Of a stretch of 13,971 nt of DNA, positions 1 through 10,500 are shown piece by piece. Under the pieces are notes generated by a model. It searched no databases. It had not been told where the DNA came from and saw only the letters and a program-made list of their open reading frames with translations. Origin of the DNA: Cyclostephanos tholiformis (lineage: Eukaryota > Bacillariophyta > Thalassiosirophyceae > Thalassiosirales > Thalassiosiraceae); NCBI GenBank assembly GCA_036939975.1, contig JALLPB010001389.1:6795-20765 (forward strand), in the 5' to 3' direction. The translations under genes and the position numbers were made by a program. Positions within the stretch are counted from its first letter, which is position 1, and each line of letters opens with the position of its first letter.

Positions 1-57
<57 letters not shown>

Positions 58-232
58 ATCATCGTCATCGTCATCATCATCGTCATCGTCATTGTCATCG
101 TCATCGTCTCATCCTTCCTCGTTGTCGTCTTCCTCGTCATCATCTTCATGTATCATCTGCATCATCTTCGTCGCCGTCATCGTCATCGTCATTGACATCA
201 TTGTCATTGTCGTCGTTGTCCTCATCCTAGTC
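1..232. repeat. ATCGTC hexanucleotide microsatellite, decaying rightwards
   Basis: Positions 1-108 are nearly pure repeats of ATCGTC with occasional ATCATC variants. From about 109 to 232 the tract decays into mixed TCATCG, TCTTCG and TCGTTG units. On the minus strand the main tract would read as an Asp run, but that frame is closed by a TGA just upstream, in the decayed part. On the plus strand the Ile-Val frame runs about 195 bases from the window edge with no clear start. I therefore read this as a non-coding microsatellite, although an exon running off the left edge cannot be excluded. Confidence 0.9.
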
Positions 233-265
233 AACTGGTGAGATGTAATAATATCCAAAACATCA

Positions 266-650
266 AGGTGAGGGATCCCAAAATACAATTATCGGAAGGT
301 GAGTCATCTCAAAATACATTTTTTGGAAGGTGAGTCACGAACTCATCTCAAGTTGCCGACAGGTATGTACCCCGAAAACAATACTGTAAGTAGCCTAAAG
401 GTGATGCACAGTAAAAAATATTTTGAAGAGTGAACAAAATAATATTCGATTCTGGAGGTGAAGCATTCTAAAATATAAATTTGATTCAGCAGTGGTATTG
501 TAATACTAAGACTCTAAAAGTTTTGGTATTACAAGGATAGCTGCCGCACAGTGAAGTGGTGATCAGGATTTTTATCTCTAGGTGAACAATTTGAGACAAA
601 CTAAAATAGTTTTTCTATGGGTGAAGTATTTCAAGAAGTAAAAAGTTGGC
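266..650. repeat. Degenerate tandem array of about 31 bp units
   Basis: Units begin with AGGTGAG or a close variant and continue into a CAAAATA-type A/T-rich segment. The first three units start at 266, 297 and 328, an exact 31 bp period. More diverged units start near 361, 399, 429, 456, 580 and 619. The second and third units each contain the palindromic bZIP-type heptamer TGAGTCA (300-306 and 331-337). The unit also resembles a splice donor (AG|GTGAG), but no coding sequence flanks it. A role is not evident; it could be a decayed minisatellite. Confidence 0.6.
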
Positions 651-1855
651 ATTGGCACATGAATATTCGAAAGCTAAAAGTAGTGGTATTTTGCCAATTT
701 TTCCTTTTATTTTTTTTGCTGGAAGAATTTTTGGCAAAAATTAGAAGAGACGATGGACTCCTCAGACCCCAACATGCGTCACTGTAGTATATGGTGTGTT
801 GGAGGGGTTAGGTGTGGGGGGAAGGCATTAGTTATGGAGGGGGTGATGATTTCCACTGCAGAATGCGGATTTTTATCATTGTTGCATTGATTGTTGTGAG
901 AGCTGGGGAAGGTTTTTCACTGCAGGGAGTGGTGACATGGTTTTGGTGATGTGGTGGCACGTGCAAGTGACAACCCCCATGCCATTACGTTGCCAAAGCC
1001 ATGGGCTTGCAGTATGATGATTGCAGAAAAGTGAGTTCAACAAAATTGGCAAGGGTGGGGGGGTTGGTAGAGAGCTGAAGGGAGCCAGATTGGCACGGCC
1101 AGCTTGCTGGATATTTTTGCTTATGTGGAACAATAAGGAGTTTTTTTTGTAGCGGAAATTCTCTAGTGCAGTCCCTATTATGAGCATCATGCTTACTACC
1201 AACAACAACACCAATTATCAAGAATTCCAACAACAGGACACAGCTGGCCTTTGACCAGCTACATTGCACTATACCTTTATAATTAATCCTGGGGTGTGGA
1301 TGGGACTTTTTAAACCTTCTGTCTTTCTTGGAGTGCAATGTTAGTCACGTGAACTACAAAACCCAATAGCATGCAAAGACCCATTACATCATGCACTTAA
1401 AAATTCCTGTTAACACACATATGTCACTGTAAGGATGTTCTGAAACTATTCACAAGCAATGGGATTCACCATCAGATGTGAAATAGTGGAAAGTTACATC
1501 AGATGCAAGTTGGCAAGGCCATTCCTCAGAAAGAACAACAACTAAAATCTTATGTGTTCAAGTTTCAATTTATTAACTTGGCTCTTACTCTTGTTGAAGG
1601 ATTGAAGGTGGATACGTTTGGCTGTTTAAGTGTCAAGCCACTGATGGAAGCAAAAATTGCACACAAGAGGAGGACAAAAATATTGAGTCAAAGCAAGCCA
1701 ATATTCAACTGAATGATAATCATTGGAAAATCCTGATTATTATAATAAGAATTTTAAAATAATAGTGGTCATATAACTTAAGTAAATCTAGTTCCAGGTT
1801 GGTTGGGACTTACCAGACCATAGTAGCAATAAGGCTTCTGAGTATCATACACTAC
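651..1855. other. Gene-free AT-rich spacer
   Basis: No reading frame here shows a recognisable domain or convincing codon use; the longest frames are about 70-117 codons and look random. The only visible structure is G-rich stretches on the plus strand near 798-845 and 1051-1068 and A/T-rich stretches near 700-720 and 1735-1790. I saw no RNA gene or identifiable mobile element. Confidence 0.5.
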
Positions 1856-2053
1856 AGGTCTTGCATGATTCATGCTTGAAATATTACTGCATGGTCTTGT
1901 GAGACCTGGTCTTGCAAGCCTTGCATGAAGTCTTGCAGTGGATGCAAGACTCCTTGAGAGACCATTTCCCATGAGAGCCTTGCATCTCACAGGGATGCAA
2001 GATGAGAAATTCTCTTCTTGCATAACCCCATTGTTAGAGACCTTGCAAGACCA
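1856..2053. repeat. Cluster of short hairpins sharing a TCTTGCA/TGCAAGA motif
   Basis: About 200 bp contains repeated perfect inverted repeats. GCATG pairs with CATGC (1863-1867 and 1871-1875). GGTCT pairs with AGACC (1893-1897 and 1902-1906). AGTCTTGCA pairs with TGCAAGACT across a 5-nt loop (1929-1937 and 1943-1951). CTTGCATC pairs with GATGCAAG across a 7-nt loop (1979-1986 and 1994-2001). An outer pair, TGGTCTTGCAAG at 1907-1918 and CTTGCAAGACCA at 2042-2053, encloses the last two. The shared motif suggests copies of one palindromic unit. It may be a remnant of a foldback or MITE-like element. No coding sequence is associated with it. Confidence 0.6.
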
Positions 2054-2424
2054 AACTCTAATAATATTATTGTCTTTTCTAGGTTAGTGGCCATAGTTGA
2101 TTTGCTTCTTTTTTCTGATATAATAAGGATTAGCACTGCAATGAAAAAAATGCAGGAACAAGCAACTATGATACCAGCTACTTTGAAACTGGTGCCATAT
2201 TTGACAGCATTCCTAGAAAAGCTGCTGTCAATATTGACAAATTTTGGTGGCATCACATATGTTTGAAAGGGAGTTATTCTTCAATATTTTTTGGATGCAT
2301 GGTATCTAGGATTGTATTTTGAATGCAAGAGTGTTGTTTGCCCAGTTATGCTGCCAAACAGTAGGAAGTTTTTCGACACCATCAAACAATGGGCAAGTTA
2401 TTGGTCCATTGGGGATTCCAGGCA
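2054..2424. other. Gene-free spacer
   Basis: A 82-codon plus-strand frame crosses into this stretch from 2018 to 2266, but it has no recognisable domain and a start inside the hairpin cluster. I see nothing else to annotate here. Confidence 0.4.

Positions 2425-2460
<36 letters not shown>
2425..2460. repeat. (ATG)12 trinucleotide microsatellite
   Basis: Twelve uninterrupted ATG units. The three plus-strand frames would read Met, Asp or stop (TGA) codons, and none joins a plausible protein on either side. It is treated as a simple repeat. Confidence 0.9.
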
Positions 2461-2461
<1 letters not shown>

Positions 2462-3043
2462 CTGGTGCAAATACAATGAATGAATTCAGTGATGTTAACT
2501 GGTCATTTCTGAAGTTGTACCTGCAGAAAATCTTACACTGACAATACACAAAGTTATGGAGGATGAGGAGCATGCCAAAAGAACTGCCATATTTTCTAAT
2601 GACCACAGTCCGCGAAATGGAGAGTAAAGGGAAAAAGAAAGACAGGGTGTTTTGTCAGTGGAAGGAAGTAGCTTCTTTCACCACTAATTGGTTGAAGTGT
2701 GTTAATACCAAGTGGAAGAAAATGACGGAGGAGAAGCACCAATGAATTAAGAGGTGGCAGGAAAGGGACAGCTGAGGAGTCCAAGAGGAAGGCTACGAAG
2801 TAAGTGACAATCACACTCAATGTGTTTCCGGACGTCTCACACTGATGATTGCAGTGGCGCACAATGCCGAGGGGGGCGACGGACAGTTTACAAACTTTAG
2901 GTAATTTGTCCTTTTCGTTACACAGTCATTTCGAACCAGGAGACGTCCACGTGGCCGACAACAAGAGAGGAGGGTGCGAGTGTTGGAGGGTGTATTTGAC
3001 AAGAGAGAGTGGACGCGAATACTCTGATATAATTGAATCAATT
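2461..3043. other. Gene-free spacer and 3' flank of the minus-strand gene
   Basis: The 60-codon plus-strand frame at 2563-2745 is lysine- and tryptophan-rich but matches nothing I know and has stops on both sides. The right part, 2850-3043, should contain the 3' untranslated region of the minus-strand gene that stops at 3044. No canonical AATAAA signal was identified with confidence. Confidence 0.4.
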
Positions 3044-4198
3044 TTATCCTTTCAATGCAGAATTGAAGCTAATGCCATTGATATCATTGATTACGTCGAG
3101 GACGCTGCCAACATCTTCCACGTCATAATTCGTTGTAAAATCTCCACGTCGCTTACTCTTCGGGCGTATTCGACAAGTGTACATTCCATGGTCCCGAGCT
3201 GCTTTTAAATAGTCTTCACGATCAGAAACTATCACAAACTGAAGAGGCGGGATATCGTGTATCTTTGATAGGACATTTTTCAGGACATCTTCGGATGTAT
3301 TATCATTAGACCTCTCGGTCTTTTCTTCTCCTCTACGCCGCCCATCCGGAAGCAGTAAATCAAATTGGACATTGGGTAATTGTTTTGTCAGGGTTACCAT
3401 CTCTTGATATGTTCGTTTGACATCCTCGTCTGATTGCGGATGAGAAGGTGTCGATGGCAAGGGAAGGAGTGCAATATGCATAGATCTACTGCTAAGGTAC
3501 GAAAGCAGTTTGCCCACGCCTGTGGTCGCAAGCCATCTCGTCGATGAAGTTTTGGATTCTCCTCCCATTCCTTCGGACGATATTAAATCACGAGCCGCCA
3601 AGTGGATGGATGCATCGCCACGTTTCATCGCTCCCTCCATATCCGACTTCACTAATTCCAGGCCGGCAACTCCACCATCGATTTTGCTGCGCAGCTTCGC
3701 TGCATATTTGGTCCTGATGTCCATGTGGTCCACGCGTGATGGAGAGGATATCACTTTTTGCACGGAGTTTGTCTCGTCAGTAGACGTCTTTTCGGATGGA
3801 TCCAAACTTCCGAGAATTGATGAAAAGTCATCGTCTTCGGATCGTTTTGATTTGGAAGACAGACCGCCGAGTTTGACATTCAATATGTTTGCCAACTGTT
3901 CTACCAACGAGGTATCGGGCTGAATTATGGATTCAGGCGACGAAACGGCCAGAGATTTCAGTTGTCTATTTCCAATTCCACCGGCACTCTCCTGTTCAGC
4001 CATTTTGCGGCGTTCCTCAATCGACCGTGTTATTAAGTGAAAATCAAGCGCCACGGCTCGCACTTTGTTGTTCTTCCCCACATTGATACGAGTGTCAGCC
4101 CCTGCCTGTGCAACCCCTCCCATATCGAGCATGGAGCTGTATTTTCCTCTACAGCAGTGCGTTGATCGTTGAACAAGAGATATTGTTGTCCGATGCAT
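3044..4198 (-). CDS. HAD-like superfamily protein with degenerate catalytic motifs
   Basis: The single open frame encodes 384 residues from an ATG at 4198; the frame continues upstream to a GTG at 4201, which a eukaryote is unlikely to use. Residues 46-56 read VRAVALDFHLI, like HAD motif I, but the expected DxD is D-F-H. A hydrophobic strand ending in Ser-Thr (241-250) resembles motif II. Residues 321-340 (FVIVSDREDYLKAARDHGMY) resemble the motif IV loop, followed by a TCRI strand. These matches suggest a Rossmann-like HAD fold with a long polar insert at about 70-230. The loss of the second motif I Asp argues for a pseudoenzyme or divergent phosphatase. The N-terminus is rich in Arg, Ser and Thr and could be a mitochondrial presequence, though this is inferred. 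An unspliced model is assumed. The gene is divergent from the giant hydrolase gene. Confidence 0.6.
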   Translation of the reverse strand: MHRTTISLVQRSTHCCRGKYSSMLDMGGVAQAGADTRINVGKNNKVRAVALDFHLITRSIEERRKMAEQESAGGIGNRQLKSLAVSSPESIIQPDTSLVEQLANILNVKLGGLSSKSKRSEDDDFSSILGSLDPSEKTSTDETNSVQKVISSPSRVDHMDIRTKYAAKLRSKIDGGVAGLELVKSDMEGAMKRGDASIHLAARDLISSEGMGGESKTSSTRWLATTGVGKLLSYLSSRSMHIALLPLPSTPSHPQSDEDVKRTYQEMVTLTKQLPNVQFDLLLPDGRRRGEEKTERSNDNTSEDVLKNVLSKIHDIPPLQFVIVSDREDYLKAARDHGMYTCRIRPKSKRRGDFTTNYDVEDVGSVLDVINDINGISFNSALKG

Positions 4199-4597
4199 CA
4201 CCTTATTCTGTTTGGATTTGGAATCATGGTCTAACCCACTTGCCTCCAGAGATGCTCCCGCACAGCAAGACGGCGGTCAGACCTATTGTAATACGAAGTC
4301 CGAATTACCGATATCATGCACATTTCATACGCTATTATGGTGGTCAATTACCTCTACGTACTTACGTACTTACGTACTTACGAACTTACGTACCTTCGTA
4401 TGGAAAAATTTGTCGCTTTCTCTCTCTCACCTCAGATCCAGGGTTCCGCTCCGATGCGCGATGATGACATCGATATCCCTCCGAAGAGGCAACAATTTCA
4501 TGTTGGTATCGTAGGTAGTTGCCAAAGGTCTCACAACTGTTAAGTCCCATCCACCGGGAATAGTCATTGAGATATTGGTGATTCGAATCGCAGTATC
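4199..4597. promoter_or_regulatory. Shared divergent promoter region
   Basis: This 399 bp gap separates the start codons of the minus-strand HAD-like gene and the plus-strand hydrolase gene, so it must hold both promoters and 5' untranslated regions. It contains the TACGTACT array. The pyrimidine-rich tract CTTTCTCTCTCTCACCTC near 4418-4435 could be an initiator-like element. No TATA box was assigned. An upstream exon of either gene cannot be excluded. Confidence 0.5.
4355..4402. repeat. Tandem 8-bp TACGTACT repeat in the divergent promoter
   Basis: Three exact units occupy 4355-4378, followed by TACGAACT (4379-4386), TACGTACC (4387-4394) and a decayed sixth unit to 4402. Each intact unit holds the palindrome TACGTA, with the ACGT core recognised by many plant and algal bZIP factors. 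The array lies about 155 bp from the minus-strand start codon and about 195 bp from the plus-strand one. It may be a binding platform for a transcription factor, or simply a microsatellite. Confidence 0.75.
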
Positions 4598-7500
4598 ATG
4601 GAGGATCAAACATTCCTAGACGACGAGCAACCATCGACGTTCTGCATCGCCATCGGCCGGTCAAACTGCCTCACGCTCTTCAAGGTCCTGAACACCCTCC
4701 TCCTCTCCGACGTTGTCCACGCCGACATCTATCTGCTGGTCGCCGGGATCCTTCTGGCGATACTCGCCCTGGCGCAAAAGTTTAACGTCTTCACCCGACC
4801 TCCGCCCGTGCCCACGAAGCAATTGCCGCCAAGGCCGTTGCTTCAGGTGCTTTTCAAGCCAGACGGGGACGTCATTGGCACTGCCGCCACCACGAACGAC
4901 CGCACTGCTTTGACTGGCAATGCCATCGACGGCAGCAGCTTTCTCGAGGAGGACGGCATTAGCTTGTTTACGGATGATGAGGCTAGCACTCCTCTGGGTG
5001 GGAGCTTGCTAACGCACGGTACCAATGTTGGAGGATTAAGGAATGGAAATATGGGGAAGTCGTCGCTACCGCCAAAGCAGCAATCTTCCCGTAGGAAAGC
5101 CGCTCACCGACAGCGACAGTCAAACAGAAACGACATACTGCATAGTCTCCCGGACTCGTTCGCGCCTTTGCTCTCATCCTCGGAAATGGAGATGGTGACG
5201 ACGGGAATAACTGCCGATTTGATTCACGCCGTTCAAATTCAGGCACAAGTTCGATTACGTCAAGGAAGGCACATTATTCCACTGGATAAGGATGAGAGGC
5301 GACCGCAGTTTTGGTTCGATTCGAAAGATTGTAACGATATCATGGCGCATGGTAATGCCGACGAAGCATCCACGACGAAGGGGTGTAAAGTATCTGCGAG
5401 TGTTACGATTGGATCCGAACGATTCTCCTTGGATGAAGATTTGGACACGACTCGTCGTACTTTGTCTCGATCTCGTCCGATGGTGAAGGGTGCCGATTTG
5501 ATCTTTGATCCTCCTTTGAGGCTAGGCAACGTTGCGCCAACTCTATTGCACTTTCCAAACTTGTTCGAGGATAGAGCGCTTCCCAAACTCAGGAGGATGC
5601 AGGTGGTCGGTTTCATCATTGAATACTTGGCATCGATGTGGTATCTCCTGGAGAAGTTGTTGTGGGTGATCGAAAGTAGATGCCAGGTGCATTTGGGCAG
5701 AGTGAAACTGACTCCCCTTTTTCGGGGCACCGTTGGGGTCGATGGAACATATCAGTGGCGCCTTAGTCTTTCCTTCACCGGACACGTGCTATTATTTAAC
5801 TGGATTCCCATACCGTTCATCAGCTTTCAGCTTCCGACGTTTATCATCCCTCAACCACACGCCTTGCTGGAATTCTTGATGACGACACAACCTTTGGCCA
5901 GTGCCAGACTTCGCCGAGAAAATATTAGCGACGAGAAAATTGCAGTGGCTGTGTTGAATGCTGTTGATTCCTGGAGCACTACCGTCAAGGCGGTTGTCAC
6001 GCCACCAGCCGTGGAGGTTGACCTTACAATGGCAGGTGGTCTTACCTTGTCATTTGAAATGATGCATGGCAGAGAAGTGGCGAGTTTACGCAGGGAATCA
6101 ACTACACCTCCTGCTGTTGTCGGGATTCCGAGGGTAGCATCAGATGAATCATTGACAACATGGGTCACAAATCAACAAAATGCACCTACTGATTCTGTCC
6201 AGTTGAGACACAAAAGCATATCCGTTACTCAATCAGGACGGGTGCAAGAAAAGATGATTGATTCCAATTCCTTGACACCGTGGTATTTAGAGACATCAAT
6301 CGATGGCTCGGTCAGCAATGATAAAATCGTTCTAAACTTTTCTCGCTGTCTTGGTCGTCACGAAGATGAATATGCCGCAATACCCTCAAGAAGCATGTTT
6401 ACATTATCCGGGAGCGTTGTTATGTGCCGAGCGAATGAGAGTGCCACTCTATCTGATCGCCGCCCCGCCCCTTCTCCAGGACGACATAAACGAAGTCTAT
6501 CGCAAACTGTCGAAATTGCTTCTCCTCCGATACATGCACTCCTACTCTTCCCCGACACCTATTTGCCGAATTCTAATCGTTCAAGCAAGCATCTTGTCGA
6601 ATACGATTATGCATTTGATATTGGTGAAGAAACAAATATCGATGCAATTTCATTATCCTATGGTGCATCGCACCCTATGCTAAAGGGTGGCACAATCGTG
6701 TCGTGTATACTCGAATCGATCTATGCGTATGGCTCTATATTTGCAAGAGAAGGATCAGTTGCTGATCCGAGCGAAAAGCTCAAGAAGAGAAACATCTTGC
6801 GACACCTTCCGGCAGTGGATTTCACTGCTGGGATCCAGAACACTTATTTGCCTAAACACAGCGTCAATTATCTTGACGATGGAAACACGCGAAGCATTCC
6901 AGAAATGGATGGAGGTCGAGTGATGTTTAGAGTGTTAGGGGGATTGGATGCATCCACGACAAGTCGCAATCCTATCAAATCCTCTGTCATTGAGGGAATA
7001 AAATTCATAGCAGATTTTGGTGTAAGCTCATTCTCTTCGACAAGTGAGACCAAAGTAAATGAGTTTCCAGAGCTAGAAATATTTGAGGGTTCAAAATTGT
7101 GTTCTTTCATTCTTGGAACATTTGATGGTTGTGTTACTTGTCATTTGAGACCTCAACCGCTTTCAAACGCACTAATGTCATCAAGCTCAGGTCCAAACAT
7201 TTTCAATCCTCTTGAAGCATATGAACTCGACTTTAGTGGATCCTCAGTCGCATTGCGTCTAAAAGAGGCGTCATTCAATCTGGTAAGAAAACTTGGGACG
7301 GTAATATTTAAACGCGAAATGTGAAGAGAGTTGATTTTCATTTTGTTTCCGTCACCAGGATCATCGCAGAGTTATTGTCCCTACGGAATCTACTTTTGCT
7401 GTTAAAGTGCAACATAGTGTTGTTAACATGATGTTTGAAGGGACAACTCAATGTGAACTTGCTTGGGACTTTCAAGGCAGCTCTCCCATTCTGCAGACGA

Positions 7501-10500
7501 CAAAACCTGGACAAACACCCGCCCAAAGTAGCCACGAAGATAGGCAGCAAAGTTTTTTGCTCATTAAAGCCTTATGTCAAGGACGTTTGAATCTTGACGT
7601 ATCATCGGTCGGAGGCATATCTTTTCGCCAAGCCTCCACAACTCGGGAGGACAAGCGTGGGCTATATGATTGGAAGTTCTTCAACGCAATTGTTTCTCCC
7701 GACGATGATTCTCCCGCTCGTATATTGGATGTACTGCACGACAAGAAGACGATGCATCAGCTGTTGGAAGTCATAAAACTCATCAACGCAGACATTGAGA
7801 GAGCCCTTCGGTACGTTTTGACGAAAGTGTGGAGAGCGAGAGAGATCATTGATAAGGAGGGCATCTCGGACCCAGGCCAAGTGATTCCTGGATATAAGAT
7901 GGCGCGATTGTTGTCACTTTTTCTCAGAGATGACGACAGTCAAGTAAATGAAATACTACCAATTATTCGACGTGTCGTGGCAGGCAACGGGCTTGATGTT
8001 GTCAAAGTGAAAGAACTCTTGCGCAAGCATGTGGAAGCCTACGATGATTGGGCGGCAGAGATTGATCGAAGCGTGAAATGGGCCGCAGTACTACTTGGTC
8101 CCATGTCTTCGGTGCAACAACCGATAGAGGAGATGGAGGTGCCGCCACTCTCTGAGTGCTTAGACCCAAGTTGCTACGAGGGTATTCCATCTGCTAAAGA
8201 ACTTTATCAAACTTTGCAGGATAAGCCGCAGCTCCCTCTTGACCAATCATTCTCCAATCTTGTAAGCCGTGTTGCGCCTTATATGACGTTGCCGCAATGT
8301 CAATATGTGCTTCATTTACGGCCATCCAGCCATTGGCAGCCATTCGATTTGAAGAGGCTTCGCTACGTCTACTCTATAAAAAAAAAGGTGCACGAGATCT
8401 CAGAAAGTTACGGGGGTTTATCATTCATGCCACAGTCTTTTTTCGTGTCGGTTTTCCTTGGCGAAGCAACACGATCTAGCTTACGCGCTGCTATTATAAA
8501 CCAGGAGGATGACATTAAAGATACGAATCTTGATGCAGCAAATATTGAAAGACGAACTGCGTTATCAACGCTAAGGGAGCGGAAATTCGGAGAAAGCTTG
8601 CGTGTACATGATGATGACATCGAAAAGTTTATCATGTCGCCTGCAGGGCGGGTTGCATCGATGTCCAATTTTCCAAGTACGCACAATCGTACCGATCGCC
8701 AATTAACACCGCTACCTTCATCATCAAGAGTTGAAGATTTGCTTGGCGATTCATTGCTAGGTCCCCAAGATGTTGCTGTCCTACTGCAAGCAGGGTTGAC
8801 CTCGGCAATGAAGGGGTCTACGGTAGTTCAACTCAACCAACGTATGTTGCTCGATCTCATGGCAAGTCAGCCAAAGTCTTTCGCAATTGCAGTCCTGGCC
8901 GAGTTGGGTAATGATGGGCCGAGAGCTCTCGCCAGTGCTCTCATGGCACTCTGCGATCTTGACCAAGGATCATTCAAAGCGAAGCATTGTATTAACATGC
9001 ACAACTTACTGGAAAGTTGGCTACCAGGAGGCTTGAAAATTCCGAGGCGGGAAGATTACCTTGCTGGAGGCAGGTGGGCCCGTCAAAGTTTTTATGATGC
9101 AATGTATTCCGTTGCTGTCAGCATACTTGATTTGTCTGAAGCCTACACCGGGCTAAAGTTACGCATTCAACAAGTACGACACAATAAGGAGAGAGATCCC
9201 TTGCCGGTCCCAATGGAGCTTGCAACAGAAATTCAACCTTCATCCAAGCTGGCATCCGCCATCGAATCCGCTATCAGCAAAATCTCCCTAGCAGACGACT
9301 TAGGACAAAAGATCATGAATGATTTGAGGAAAAATAAAAAGACTTGTAGGGAATGTCCAGAGGCTGTTGCAGCATATAACGAAGCTTTTTCTGCCTGTTC
9401 GCAAGTGCTATCAATAGATAAGCAGGCATTCCATGCGAAGTGGTTCAAGGCTTTCTATCGACGAAATTATGACGCTTTGATGGTCAAATCTGTTTTTGAC
9501 AACGGTAAATTCAACTTAAACTTGCTTTTGTCGTAAAAGATATTTTGCTATATGGACTGACTTTTCATCCTATTGTGGCTCATTTTCAGTTATGGACGAC
9601 GTCGATAATGTAAGGGTATGGATGGAAGCTCTGCGACGTGGCAGTACTGGCGTTGATCCAACTGATTCCGAAAGTTTGAATCGTTCGCCTCTTTCTGGAC
9701 ATTTGTTCGATGCTTTTGACTCTGCCATGAGCGCTGTGATGACCCCTATTCCACCACCAAGAAAAGATTTGGGCAGTACCATCGCCAAGCCTTTTTTCAC
9801 CTGCCCTGAGAGGCAGGCAGAGCAAGACTTGATTGATGGAATAATTGAGGCTCTTTTCTACGACGAGAGGGAACGAGAAGTCATCAAACTCGACCCATTA
9901 GTGAGGCTGCTGATATCAAACAAACCCGGATTTTACAACTTTACGATTATAAGTGCAATGGGGGTCATCACTGAGGGGAAAAAGGGCCTGGAATTACAAA
10001 AGGCGATCGAAAGGTTAGAGAAAGTACGGGGTGTGAAAACAATCAGAGCTGATACGGGAACGGCGCGATCTATTGACTACAATGCAGCAAAGATCGAGGA
10101 AGCTGTAGAGATAGCGACCAAATTGAAGCGTCCGTATGGTCTTGTCGGTTACTCTCAAGGCTGTGCCAACGAGTTAAATTTCGAGTCGAGGATGATTTCT
10201 GGTGAGTGTCTAACGCGAAGATGAAGGCGAGAATTTGTGTCTATTTCATGATTTTTGTGTTCTTTAAGTAGCTAATGCGATCCTCTTGTTCACAGGAACC
10301 CCCGATCAACAAAGTCTAATTACTTCGCCAGAATGCGGACTTCTTTGTCGTCAACTGCTATTTTCTGCTGCGAATGGATCGATGCACGGCCCGGCAGCCG
10401 AGGCAAAGGTGCACCAGCTCATTACCATGTGTGAAGATTTTTTCAAGTACCAACAGGGATTCTTCAGTCGAGCATTTATCTCGTCTACTCTTGAAGTCAT

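Noticed and set aside
1..108. A possible acidic Asp-repeat coding exon on the minus strand
   Set aside because: The Asp-run frame has a TGA just upstream with no usable splice acceptor seen, so a microsatellite is the simpler reading.
1503..1712. A 69-codon plus-strand frame in the left spacer
   Set aside because: It is short, isolated, without a domain, and embedded in repeat-rich AT-biased sequence.
2849..3208. A 119-codon plus-strand frame overlapping the end of the HAD-like gene
   Set aside because: Half of it is antisense to coding sequence and the rest has no recognisable feature.
3510..3923. A 137-codon plus-strand frame
   Set aside because: It is antisense to the HAD-like gene and shows no family signature.
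4570..4597. A GATTCGAATC stretch resembling a tRNA T-arm
   Set aside because: No acceptor, D or anticodon arms can be built around it, and it abuts the start codon of the hydrolase gene.
4598..7324. A stand-alone 908-residue protein
   Set aside because: The frame passes a good GTAAGA donor at 7283 and reads 13 intronic codons before a stop. Phase-0 splicing opens the next 2.1 kb frame.
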